DNA from: Hyphomicrobiales bacterium
GTDB taxonomy: Bacteria > Pseudomonadota > Alphaproteobacteria > Rhizobiales > Rhizobiaceae
DNA: 64,000 bases
Direction: 5' to 3'
NCBI GenBank assembly: GCA_900468805.1
Contig: UEIF01000012.1
Coordinates: 1-64,000 of the forward strand
Position 1 is the first letter of the stretch. Each line of letters starts with the position of its first letter. The notes beneath the pieces were generated by a model that had not been told where the DNA came from, searched no databases, and saw only the letters and a program-made list of their open reading frames with translations. Both the position numbers and the translations under genes were made by a program. Shown piece after piece: positions 26,097 through 34,022 of the stretch.

Positions 26097-26993
26097 ATGG
26101 ATCGATGGCAGGCAATGAGGGTCTTCGTGAAGGTCGCGGAGGCCGAGAGCTTCGCGGATGCAGGACGGCAGCTCCACATGAGCCCTCCTGCCGTCACGCG
26201 TATAGTTTCCGCCCTCGAAGACATCATCGGGACGCGCCTTCTGACGCGCACGACCCGATCCGTCAAACTGACGGAAGCTGGCGCCCGGTATTTTTCGGAC
26301 TGCCAGAGGCTTCTCGCTGATCTCACCGAGGTGGAGGCGGCCGCTGCGGGCGCCTACGGCAAGCCGACAGGCACGCTTACCGTCACGACTTCTGCAATGT
26401 TCGGAACAATGTTCGTCCTGCCGCTGATGACCGAATATCTGGATCTCTACCCCGATGTTATCGGTCGCGGCCTGTTCGTCGACCGGGTCGTCAGCATGGT
26501 CGACGAAGGCATTGATGTTGCGATCCGCATCGGCCATCTGCCCGACTCTGGCCTCACCGCAACGCGCGTCGGTCAGGTCAGACGCGTCATCTGCGGATCG
26601 CCCTTCTATTTTGAAAAGCACGGCGTCCCGATGACCCCCGGCGATCTGTCGAGCCACCGCATCATAGCGTCGACCAGCGCGTGGACGTCGCTAGAATGGC
26701 GTTTCGGGGTGCAAAAGAAGTCTACCATCCACGTCAATCCCCGTCTCTTCTGCAGCACCAACGAGGCCGCCATCTCGGCGGCAGCTTGCGGCTGGGGCCT
26801 GACACGCGTTCTGTCCTACCAGATTGCGCCGCAGCTTGAGGCCGGTGAATTGCGCACGATATTGTCTGATTATGAGGAAGAGGCCCTGCCGATCCATGTC
26901 GTGCATCCAGAGGGCCGCTATGCCCCGGCAAAAGTGCGAAGCTTCATCGACTTCGCGGTTGGAAAGCTGCGGGCCAACAGGCACTTCAACTAG
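26097..26993 (+). CDS. LysR-family transcriptional regulator
   Basis: 298 residues. The N-terminal HTH reads MRVFVKVAEAESFADAGRQL and MSPPAVTRIVSALEDIIGTR, followed by LLTRTTRSVKLTEAG. The remainder is a LysR substrate-binding domain (GTLTVTTSAMFGTMFVLPLM; VDEGIDVAIRIGHLPDSG). It belongs to the CrgA-like group that often controls nearby oxidoreductases. GTG at 26088 three codons earlier is an alternative start. A shared terminator separates it from the convergent hydrolase. Confidence 0.88.
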   Translation: MDRWQAMRVFVKVAEAESFADAGRQLHMSPPAVTRIVSALEDIIGTRLLTRTTRSVKLTEAGARYFSDCQRLLADLTEVEAAAAGAYGKPTGTLTVTTSAMFGTMFVLPLMTEYLDLYPDVIGRGLFVDRVVSMVDEGIDVAIRIGHLPDSGLTATRVGQVRRVICGSPFYFEKHGVPMTPGDLSSHRIIASTSAWTSLEWRFGVQKKSTIHVNPRLFCSTNEAAISAAACGWGLTRVLSYQIAPQLEAGELRTILSDYEEEALPIHVVHPEGRYAPAKVRSFIDFAVGKLRANRHFN

Positions 26994-27028
26994 CGGCCGC
27001 AGGCAGTCCCGCCCAGTGAACAGAAAAA

Positions 27029-27060
27029 GGCCCGCGCATTCATCGCTGAATGCCCGGGCC
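27029..27060. terminator. Bidirectional terminator
   Basis: GGCCCG-CGCATTCA ... TGAATGC-CCGGGCC forms a long stem with a TCGC loop between two convergent genes. On the minus strand it is followed by TTTTT (end of the hydrolase gene); on the plus strand by TTTG only, so it is stronger for the minus-strand transcript. Confidence 0.85.
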
Positions 27061-27077
27061 TTTGTGAAAGCCGATGA

Positions 27078-28049
27078 TTATTTTGCGACCTTGCGGTCGA
27101 GGAAATCGTGAATGAGCGGCGCCATCTCATCCAGCTTGTCTTCAAGGGCAAAATGGCCGGTATCGAGGATGTGCATTTCGGCGTCCGGCAGATCACGCAG
27201 GTAAGGATGCGCACCTTCCTCGGGGAAGATCTTGTCGTTCTTGCCCCAGACGATCAGCGTCGGCGGCTTGCGATCGCGGAAGAAGGCCTGGAACTGCGGG
27301 TAGAGCGGAACATTCGTGCCATAGTCATGGAAGAGATCCAGCTGGATATCCTTGTTGCCCGGCCGGTCGAGCAGCGCCTGATCGTGAACCCAATTGTCGG
27401 GGCTGATGCGGGTGAGGTCCTTGACGCCGTCCATGTACTGGAACTTGGTCGTCTCAAGAACCACGAGGTTGGACAGGGCCTCGCGCTTTTCCGTGGAGTC
27501 GTCAGCCCAGTAAGCCTTGATAGGATCCCAGAACTCGCGCAGGCCTTCTTCGTAGGCGTTGCCGTTCTGGACGATCAGCCCACTCACCCGTTCCGGATGC
27601 TTGAGAGCCAGACGGTAACCGACGGGCGCACCGTAATCCATGACATACATGGCGTACTTCTTGGCACCGAGCTCAGTCATGAGCGTATCGACCATGTCCG
27701 CATAGTGGCCGAAGGTGTAGGCGAACTTGGTATGATCCGGCGCATCGCTCTCGCCGAACCCCGGATAGTCGGGTGCGATGACGTGATAGCGGTCGGCCAG
27801 CAGTGGGATGAGGTTGCGGAACATATGCGAGGATGTCGGGAAGCCGTGCAGGAGCAGGACGACAGGACCATCGGCTGGGCCAGCTTCACGATAGAACATG
27901 TTGACGCCATCGATCTTGGCCGAACGATAGTGAACGGTCACCGGCACCTGTTGGGTGATCGCAACCTGCTTGGCAGGAGCGGCTACGGCTTCAGAAAGGG
28001 GAGCGAAGCTGGCGGTTGCCAGCATCAGGGAAAGGATCAGTCTGTTCAT
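27078..28049 (-). CDS. Exported alpha/beta hydrolase (epoxide hydrolase/dehalogenase-like)
   Basis: 323 residues. A signal peptide ([20 protein letters not shown], cleavage near AVA-A) sends it out of the cytoplasm. The fold is seen in [20 protein letters not shown] (oxyanion hole), [14 protein letters not shown] with an Asp nucleophile, [15 protein letters not shown] (acid) and DTGHFALED (His). The Asp nucleophile points to epoxide hydrolase or haloalkane dehalogenase chemistry rather than an esterase. GAGAACTGAG precedes the ATG. Substrate unknown. Confidence 0.85.
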   Translation of the reverse strand: MNRLILSLMLATASFAPLSEAVAAPAKQVAITQQVPVTVHYRSAKIDGVNMFYREAGPADGPVVLLLHGFPTSSHMFRNLIPLLADRYHVIAPDYPGFGESDAPDHTKFAYTFGHYADMVDTLMTELGAKKYAMYVMDYGAPVGYRLALKHPERVSGLIVQNGNAYEEGLREFWDPIKAYWADDSTEKREALSNLVVLETTKFQYMDGVKDLTRISPDNWVHDQALLDRPGNKDIQLDLFHDYGTNVPLYPQFQAFFRDRKPPTLIVWGKNDKIFPEEGAHPYLRDLPDAEMHILDTGHFALEDKLDEMAPLIHDFLDRKVAK

Positions 28050-28287
28050 CTCAGTTCTCCGTTTTGACAAATTCGCCAACAACCCTTGCTGGGTTGGCGC
28101 CAACAATAGCCATTCACCGAAATCCGTTAATTGGCGGAATGTGGAAGTTATTATTCCACTTATAGGAAGAATGTCTGACCCAATATGAACCGGGATCGCG
28201 ATGCAGGCAGCGATGAGGCAATAGAACCATCTGTGCACATGCAGGCCAGCTAACCGTTTCTTCACGTCGGGCAGATAGTTCAAGCCG

Positions 28288-29259
28288 ATGATGATCTATT
28301 CTGAGGGCATGATGACCTTGGTTGACACGGAAGCAATGTTGCAAATGGCGCAGCTGATGGAAGCTGCGGGCGTCATGATTGCGGTCTACGACCACGATGA
28401 CCGGTTGCGTTTTGCCAATCGCGCGTTTCGCGATGCCTGGCTCGTCGCAGAGAACGAACAACCGCTTTGGTCCGAGCTGATGCGGCGCAACTTTCACGCC
28501 CGCCACGGAACGGTCGTTGCCACAGCCGATTTCGAGGGCTGGCTGCTGTCGACGCTGGCTCGCCGAGGGAAAACCGGCTTTCGCGCCTTCGAAACCGATC
28601 TTCACGACGGCCGATGGCTGTGGATGACCGAAACCATGCAGGCCAATGGCTGGATGTTCTGCGTCGCAAGCGACGTGACATCGATCCGCTCCGATCAGAG
28701 GACACTGCGGCAAGACCGCGACAGCGCGATCAAGGCATCCCAGACCGACGATCTGACGGGCATTCCGAGCAGACGCTTCGTAATGGCAAAGCTTGAGGAG
28801 TTGGTGCGCCACTATGGCGACCAGCAGGAGAAGGTCGGTTGCCTTGCCGTCCTCGACATCGACAATTTCAAATATATCAATGACCGTTTCGGCCATACCG
28901 CGGGCGATGCCGTTCTGAAGGATTTCGCGGCCACCCTGCAGAAAATGGTGCGCAAGACCGATATTCTCGGCCGCGTCGGCGGCGAAGAATTTGTTCTTGT
29001 CCTTCCGAACACGGTTCCCGAGGAAGCGGCTGAGATCGTCAATCGCATGCTGGTCGCCGTCAGACAGTCGCACCCGCTGGCCGACCAACTCAGCTTCCGC
29101 TACAGTTTCTCCGCAGGCATTTCCTGTGTCATGAACGGAGACTATGCCAATGACATCTATCGAAGGGCCGATTTGGCGCTTTATGCGGCCAAAATGAGAG
29201 GCCGCGACCAGATCGGCATTGATCCCCATGCACACCCGCTTGGTCGACGCAAATCATAG
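28288..29259 (+). CDS. PAS-GGDEF diguanylate cyclase
   Basis: 323 residues. Residues ~15-135 resemble a PAS sensor ([28 protein letters not shown]). Residues ~150-315 are a GGDEF domain: [31 protein letters not shown] and the active-site GGEEF at 231. An intact inhibitory site RKTD lies exactly five residues before it, so product feedback by c-di-GMP is expected. It makes cyclic di-GMP from two GTP. No membrane helix is visible, so it is cytosolic. ATGs at 28309 and 28312 are possible alternative starts. Confidence 0.92.
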   Translation: MMIYSEGMMTLVDTEAMLQMAQLMEAAGVMIAVYDHDDRLRFANRAFRDAWLVAENEQPLWSELMRRNFHARHGTVVATADFEGWLLSTLARRGKTGFRAFETDLHDGRWLWMTETMQANGWMFCVASDVTSIRSDQRTLRQDRDSAIKASQTDDLTGIPSRRFVMAKLEELVRHYGDQQEKVGCLAVLDIDNFKYINDRFGHTAGDAVLKDFAATLQKMVRKTDILGRVGGEEFVLVLPNTVPEEAAEIVNRMLVAVRQSHPLADQLSFRYSFSAGISCVMNGDYANDIYRRADLALYAAKMRGRDQIGIDPHAHPLGRRKS

Positions 29260-29298
29260 CCGGGGCCTGCCGGCAGGGTCATAAATCAGGGAGTTTCA

Positions 29299-29652
29299 AT
29301 GGTCGAAAAGATTGCACCCACCTCGCCCACCGTAGCTTCCTCGGCGACACACGTGAACCATAGCACCTCGATCGGCTCCGAACCTGACAATGCCTGGGTC
29401 GCCGAGCGACAGGCAAAGATCACCGCCGGCAGTGGCAAAAAAGACAATCGCCATACCGCTGATGGCGAAGAAGATCGCATCGATGGTGATGATGATCCGG
29501 CAGCGGAGCGGCATCTCGACCATCATTCCACGCATCCCCATGCGGAGGCCACCGATCCGGGCGAAGAACGCCTGTCCGGCGAGAGCGAGCGCATCGGCAC
29601 CGGCAACCTTGATGACGACGTTCCGTTCGGCGACCACGTCGGATATCTGTAA
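29299..29652 (+). CDS. Hypothetical His/Asp-rich small protein
   Basis: 117 residues, hydrophilic and acidic, with HHSTHPHAEATDPGEERLSG and DGDDDPAAERHLDHH. CAGGGAG precedes the ATG with good spacing and codon use is rhizobial. The opposite strand carries an almost coextensive frame (29296-29676) with a hydrophobic segment, but without a clear ribosome-binding site. I favour the plus frame. No family recognised; metal binding by the His/Asp clusters is only a guess. Confidence 0.5.
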   Translation: MVEKIAPTSPTVASSATHVNHSTSIGSEPDNAWVAERQAKITAGSGKKDNRHTADGEEDRIDGDDDPAAERHLDHHSTHPHAEATDPGEERLSGESERIGTGNLDDDVPFGDHVGYL

Positions 29653-29766
29653 GTGGTTGAGCGCGCGCACTGACAAGCCTTGCAGGGCTTAGCTCGATCA
29701 GAAGCCGGCTCATCATTGAAACCGATCCTACCCCTCCTCGTCAGTCGCGGCTCGATCAGCGGTAGT

Positions 29767-29816
29767 TGAGAAAACCTTTTCTCACTTGACAATTTCCATG
29801 AGAAAAGGTTTTCTCA
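29767..29816. promoter_or_regulatory. Promoter with twin palindromic LacI-type operators
   Basis: TGAGAAAACCTTTTCTCA (29767-29784) and TGAGAAAAGGTTTTCTCA (29799-29816) are each palindromes apart from the central two bases, and each is the exact reverse complement of the other. Their centres are 32 bases apart, three helical turns. Between them lies TTGACA (29786-29791), a consensus -35; the second operator covers the expected -10. This arrangement fits strong repression by the LacI protein encoded next. Confidence 0.82.
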
Positions 29817-29827
29817 TCGCAAGTTCG

Positions 29828-30859
29828 ATGGAGGAGCGACTGGACACGACGGGAAAAAGAGACCGGATCACAATTCACGATGTCGCGGCTGCTGCCGGAA
29901 TCAGCATCTCGACCGCATCGAAGGCATTAAACGACACGGGCAGGATGGGACTGGAAACGCGCGAGCGGGTCAAGCGCATCGCGGCGGAGATCGGGTACAG
30001 GCCGAACGCCCTGGCAAGAGGCCTGCTCAGCAAGCGCAGTTTCACGATTGGGCTTCTCACCAACGATACCTATGGCCGTTTCACGCTGCCGGTCATGGCG
30101 GGCATATCGGATGCTCTCGTCGATCACGGCGTTTCGGTCTTTCTGTGCGCGATCGAGGAGGATCCGACCCTTGCGCAGATTCACGTAGAGGCGATGCTCG
30201 ACAAACAGGTCGACGGCATCATCGCGACAGGAAAGCGTCTGGATAGACGGTTGCCGCTCGACCTGTCGAATTTGAACGTGCCTGTCGTTTACGCCTTTAC
30301 GGAGGGAGCGCCAGGAAGCGTCACCTTCCGCTCCGATGATGCGCAGGGCGCGCGGCTTGCCATCGAATGGCTGGCAAAGCTCGGGCGCAAACGGATCGTG
30401 CATGTCACCGGACCGGAGAATTTCTTCTCGGTGCGCGAGCGCGCCGATGCCTATCGCAAGGTTGCAGGAGAAGAACGGCCAGTCCTGTTCGGGGTCTGGT
30501 CGGAAAACTGGGGCCACGAAGCCGTTGCGAGATTATGGAGCGGCAGCGGCGAAAAGCCCGACGGCATCTTCTGCGGCAACGACCAGATTGCGCGCGGTAT
30601 CATCGATGCACTGCGCGAACGCGGCATCAGGGTGCCGCAGGATGTTTCGGTGGTGGGATTCGACAATTGGGAGATTGTCGCCGCCCAGACCCGGCCGCCG
30701 TTGACGACGGTGGATATGGAACTGAAGGAACTGGGGCGGCAGGCCGGATTGACGGTTCTGGCGCTTGCTGAGGGCCGCTCGGTGGAGCCCGGCATCAGGA
30801 AATTGCCATGCCGTCTCGTCGTGCGGCAATCATGCGGGGGCGACACCCTCGGAATATAG
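29828..30859 (+). CDS. LacI-family regulator of the arabinoside locus
   Basis: 343 residues. HTH: ITIHDVAAAAGISISTASKA then LNDTGRMGLETRERV; hinge IGYRPNALARGLLSKRS. The effector domain (~60-340) is a sugar-binding type (SFTIGLLTNDTYGRFTLPVM; GIFCGNDQIARGIIDALRER). I take the ATG at 29828: an earlier TTG at 29786 is the promoter -35, so it cannot be a sensible start. It heads the run binding protein-permeases-GH127-ATPase and most likely represses them and itself through the twin operators just upstream. The leader would be very short. Confidence 0.88.
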   Translation: MEERLDTTGKRDRITIHDVAAAAGISISTASKALNDTGRMGLETRERVKRIAAEIGYRPNALARGLLSKRSFTIGLLTNDTYGRFTLPVMAGISDALVDHGVSVFLCAIEEDPTLAQIHVEAMLDKQVDGIIATGKRLDRRLPLDLSNLNVPVVYAFTEGAPGSVTFRSDDAQGARLAIEWLAKLGRKRIVHVTGPENFFSVRERADAYRKVAGEERPVLFGVWSENWGHEAVARLWSGSGEKPDGIFCGNDQIARGIIDALRERGIRVPQDVSVVGFDNWEIVAAQTRPPLTTVDMELKELGRQAGLTVLALAEGRSVEPGIRKLPCRLVVRQSCGGDTLGI

Positions 30860-30899
30860 CAACGGCGCGAAGGAGACGCGCCAACTTGGGAGGAGAGTC

Positions 30900-32138
30900 A
30901 TGATGAAGCGTCTATTGGTGGCAACCGGTATTGCCACACTCTGCCTGGTATCGACAGCCTCAGCTGCCGAAAAGATCGAAATGTGGGTTCGCACGGGCAT
31001 CGGAGATGCCTTCAACAAGGTTGTCGAGGCTTATAATTCAAGCCACGAAAACCAGGTGGTCACGACCGAGGTGCCTTTCGGCGAACTGGTGCAGAAATAC
31101 GCAACCGCAATCGCCGGCGGCCAGGCGCCCGATGCCCTGTCGATGGACCTCATCTATACCCCGGCATTCGCTGCCGCAGGTCAACTCGAGGACCTGACCG
31201 ACTGGGCCAAGGGCCTGCCCTATTTCAATTCGCTGTCACCGTCGCATGTCAAACTCGGCACTTATCAGGACAAGATCTACGGCTTGCCGCTGTCAGTCGA
31301 AACCTCTGTCTTCGCCTGGAACAAGGACCTCTACAAGAAAGCCGGCCTCGATCCTGAAAAGGCTCCTGTGACCTGGGAGGAAATCGAGGCGAATGCCGAA
31401 AAAATCCGCAAGCTCGGCGACGATACCTACGGCTTCTACTTCTCGGGCGGCGGCTGCGGCGGCTGCATGATCTTCACCTTCACCCCGCTCGTCTGGGGCG
31501 CTGGTGCCGATATCCTCTCGGAGGATGGCAAGACCGCGACACTCGATACGCCGCAGATGCGCAAGGCCGTCGATTTCTACCGCGACATGGTGAAAAAGGA
31601 TCTCGTTCCTGCAGGCGCTGCGAGCGACAACGGCACGAGCTTCCTAAGCTTCACAAATGGCAAGATCGGCCAGCAGAGCCTCGGCGCCTTTGCAATCGGT
31701 ACGCTGGTCACCCAGTACCCTGATATCAACTTCGGTGTAACGTTGATCCCCAGCGTCGACGGCAAGACTTCGTCCTTTGCCGGCGGCGATAATTTCGTCA
31801 TCACCAAGGGCACGAAGAAGATCGACGCGGTCAAGGAATTCCTCGAATATATCTATTCAATGGACGGCCAGAAGGTCATGGCGAAATACGGCAGCCTGCC
31901 GACGCGTGGAGACATTGCCGATCAGGTTCTTGCCGGGCTCGATCCCCGCATGCAGGTGGGCCTGAAGGCGATCTCCGTTGCCAAGACACCCTACACGCTG
32001 CAGTTCAACGATCTGATCAACAGCGCCAATGGGCCCTGGGCGACTTTCACCAACGCCGCAATCTTCGGTGACGACGTCGATGGCGCCTTCTCGAACGCTC
32101 AGTCCGAGATGCAGTCCATCATCGACAGCGGCCAATAA
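30900..32138 (+). CDS. CUT1-family ABC solute-binding protein (arabinoside locus)
   Basis: 412 residues with a signal peptide (MMKRLLVATGIATLCLVSTA, cleavage near ASA-AEK). It is a family-1 sugar-binding protein (KIEMWVRTGIGDAFNKVVEA, IAGGQAPDALSMDLIYTPAF, YGLPLSVETSVFAWNKDLYK). A Cys-Gly-Gly-Cys (GGGCGGCMIF) around residue 190 could form a disulfide. GGGAGGAG precedes the ATG. Given the GH127 enzyme downstream, the ligand is probably a short beta-L-arabinofuranoside or its amino-acid conjugate; that is inference. An 82-base gap with alternative hairpins precedes the permease gene. Confidence 0.88.
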   Translation: MMKRLLVATGIATLCLVSTASAAEKIEMWVRTGIGDAFNKVVEAYNSSHENQVVTTEVPFGELVQKYATAIAGGQAPDALSMDLIYTPAFAAAGQLEDLTDWAKGLPYFNSLSPSHVKLGTYQDKIYGLPLSVETSVFAWNKDLYKKAGLDPEKAPVTWEEIEANAEKIRKLGDDTYGFYFSGGGCGGCMIFTFTPLVWGAGADILSEDGKTATLDTPQMRKAVDFYRDMVKKDLVPAGAASDNGTSFLSFTNGKIGQQSLGAFAIGTLVTQYPDINFGVTLIPSVDGKTSSFAGGDNFVITKGTKKIDAVKEFLEYIYSMDGQKVMAKYGSLPTRGDIADQVLAGLDPRMQVGLKAISVAKTPYTLQFNDLINSANGPWATFTNAAIFGDDVDGAFSNAQSEMQSIIDSGQ

Positions 32139-32142
32139 CTCT

Positions 32143-32181
32143 CCCGGCCGTGGGCCGGGGGACGGTGGCAGTTCCCCGGCC
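32143..32181 (+). promoter_or_regulatory. Alternative hairpins after the binding-protein gene
   Basis: CCCGGCC (32143-32149) can pair with GGCCGGG (32153-32159). The same segment extended, GGCCGGGG (32153-32160), can instead pair with CCCCGGCC (32174-32181). The two stems exclude each other. No T-run follows. Likely role: mRNA stabilisation or processing that sets binding-protein excess, possibly a switchable attenuator. Confidence 0.6.
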
Positions 32182-32220
32182 GATCTACAGACTGATCATT
32201 CGTAAGATGCGGAGGTTTCG

Positions 32221-33132
32221 ATGACCGGTTCCGGTCCGCAGCGCACGCGCGCTGTCCGAAAACGGCGGAGGTCGCAATGGCGCGGCTTTCTTTATATCGC
32301 GCCAGCCATGGCGCTTGTCATCGTCTTCTTCGTCATGCCTGTTCTCTTCACGGGATGGATGAGCCTTCATAACTGGCCGCTGATGGGCGCCTCCCGCTGG
32401 ATCGGCTTTGCCAATTATATCCGCATGTGGAACGACAGCCGCTTCATGGCGGCCCTGAATTTCACGGCCTACTACACAGTGATCGTTACCATCGCGATCT
32501 TTGCGGTGGCCTTCCCGCTGGCGATCTTCGTCGAGAAGGAGCGTCGCTTCGTCAGCACCTACCGGACAATTATCTTCCTGCCTGTGGTGGTCGGCCTCGC
32601 GACTGCTTCGCTGCTCTGGGTCTGGCTTGCCAATGTCGATAGCGGCTTCTTCGGCCCGGCCCTTCGCGCACTTGGCCTTGTCGAGCGAAGCCCCAATATC
32701 ATGGCAAGCTTCGACACCGCCTTCGCAACCATCATCGTCATGGTCGTCTGGAAAATTGCGGGCTTTACGATGATCATCCTGCTGACCGGCCTGCAGGCCA
32801 TTCCGTCCGAACTGACGGAGGCGGCCCGTATCGACGGCGCCGGTCGCTGGCAGCGCTTCCGGCATCTGACCCTTCCGCTGATGCGAAAGACGATTGCGCT
32901 GGCGCTGATCGTCTCGGTCACCGGCTCGATCCTCGCCTTCGACCAGTTCTACATCATGACGTCGGGCGGGCCGCAGAACAAGATGATCTCGGTCGTCTAC
33001 TACATCTTCAACCAGTCCTTCGTGTCCTTCAATCTGGGCTACGGATCCGCCCTTTCGATCGTGCTTCTGGCGATCCTCGTTGCGATCTCCGTCGTCCAGC
33101 TCTGGCTGCTGCGTGTCGGGGAGGAACGTTGA
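32221..33132 (+). CDS. CUT1-family ABC permease, MalF-like (arabinoside locus)
   Basis: 303 residues. A basic N-terminal tail (~20 residues) precedes six predicted helices starting at FLYIAPAMALVIVFFVMPVL. The EAA loop reads TEAARIDGAGRWQRFRHLTL. It forms the membrane channel with the next permease, whose start overlaps its stop in TGATG, so translation is coupled. Confidence 0.9.
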   Translation: MTGSGPQRTRAVRKRRRSQWRGFLYIAPAMALVIVFFVMPVLFTGWMSLHNWPLMGASRWIGFANYIRMWNDSRFMAALNFTAYYTVIVTIAIFAVAFPLAIFVEKERRFVSTYRTIIFLPVVVGLATASLLWVWLANVDSGFFGPALRALGLVERSPNIMASFDTAFATIIVMVVWKIAGFTMIILLTGLQAIPSELTEAARIDGAGRWQRFRHLTLPLMRKTIALALIVSVTGSILAFDQFYIMTSGGPQNKMISVVYYIFNQSFVSFNLGYGSALSIVLLAILVAISVVQLWLLRVGEER

Positions 33133-33995
33133 TGAGCTCTTCGAGACAACGCCGCGCCCGCAAGCGCTTCAGGTCGCAATCGGCCTACCATGTGGCCGGC
33201 ATCGCCATTTCGATCTTCTTCCTGGCGCCTTTCATGATCACGCTCTTTGCCTCCTTCCGGCACGGTACGGAATCGAGCCTGCCGCCGCTGCCGCCATGGC
33301 CGACGACTGGGGTCAGCTTCGATGCCTATGCGCTGCTCGATACATTCGGCGCCGGAATCTGGCGGCACATGATCAACTCGCTCTTCGTATCGCTGGCGAC
33401 GGTACTGCTGACAGTCGCCGTCAGCCTGCTTGCTGGCTATGGCTTCTCGCGCTACCGCTTCCCGCTGAAGAATGCGCTGTTCGTCTTGATCATTGCGACG
33501 CTGATGATCCCGTTCCAGTCGATCCTGACGCCGCTCTTCATCATTCTTGCGAAGCTTGGCCTCAACAACTCGCTGCTGGGGCTGACGCTGGTCTATGTGA
33601 CGCTGCAACTTCCGTTCTCCGTCTTCATGATGCGCAACGCTTTCGACGCCGTGCCGAAGGAGATCGAGGAGGCGGCGCGCATCGACGGCGCGCGTGACCT
33701 GAGGCTGCTTGTCCGTGTGCTTCTGCCCCTGGTTCTGCCAGGTATTGCGACGGTCGCAATCTTCGCCTTCCTGAATGCCTGGAACGAATTCCTGGCCGCC
33801 CTCGTGCTGCTCTCCAGCAACGAGAAATACACGCTGCCCGTCCTCATGACGGCGGTGCGCGCCGGACGCCTCGGCGCCATCAACTGGGGCGCGGTTCAGG
33901 CCGGTGTCGTCGTCATGACGATCCCCTGCCTGATCGTCTTCCTGCTCCTGCAACGCTACTACATGCGCGGGCTGATGGCCGGCGCAGTGAAATGA
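33132..33995 (+). CDS. CUT1-family ABC permease, MalG-like (arabinoside locus)
   Basis: 287 residues with six predicted membrane helices. The EAA loop is EEAARIDGARDLRLLVRVLL, and the tail RYYMRGLMAGAVK is typical of MalG-type permeases. Start taken at ATG 33132 (TGATG overlap) rather than the TTG one codon earlier. The glycosidase gene follows after 27 bases. Together with the upstream permease it should import the sugar captured by the locus binding protein. Confidence 0.9.
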   Translation: MSSSRQRRARKRFRSQSAYHVAGIAISIFFLAPFMITLFASFRHGTESSLPPLPPWPTTGVSFDAYALLDTFGAGIWRHMINSLFVSLATVLLTVAVSLLAGYGFSRYRFPLKNALFVLIIATLMIPFQSILTPLFIILAKLGLNNSLLGLTLVYVTLQLPFSVFMMRNAFDAVPKEIEEAARIDGARDLRLLVRVLLPLVLPGIATVAIFAFLNAWNEFLAALVLLSSNEKYTLPVLMTAVRAGRLGAINWGAVQAGVVVMTIPCLIVFLLLQRYYMRGLMAGAVK

Positions 33996-34022
33996 TGACC
34001 TTTCAACGAAATGGATGAAGCC

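Noticed and set aside
29786..29827. Upstream TTG start for the arabinoside-locus LacI gene
   Set aside because: The TTG belongs to the TTGACA -35 element and the extra codons lie inside the operator, so translation from there would need a transcript starting further upstream.
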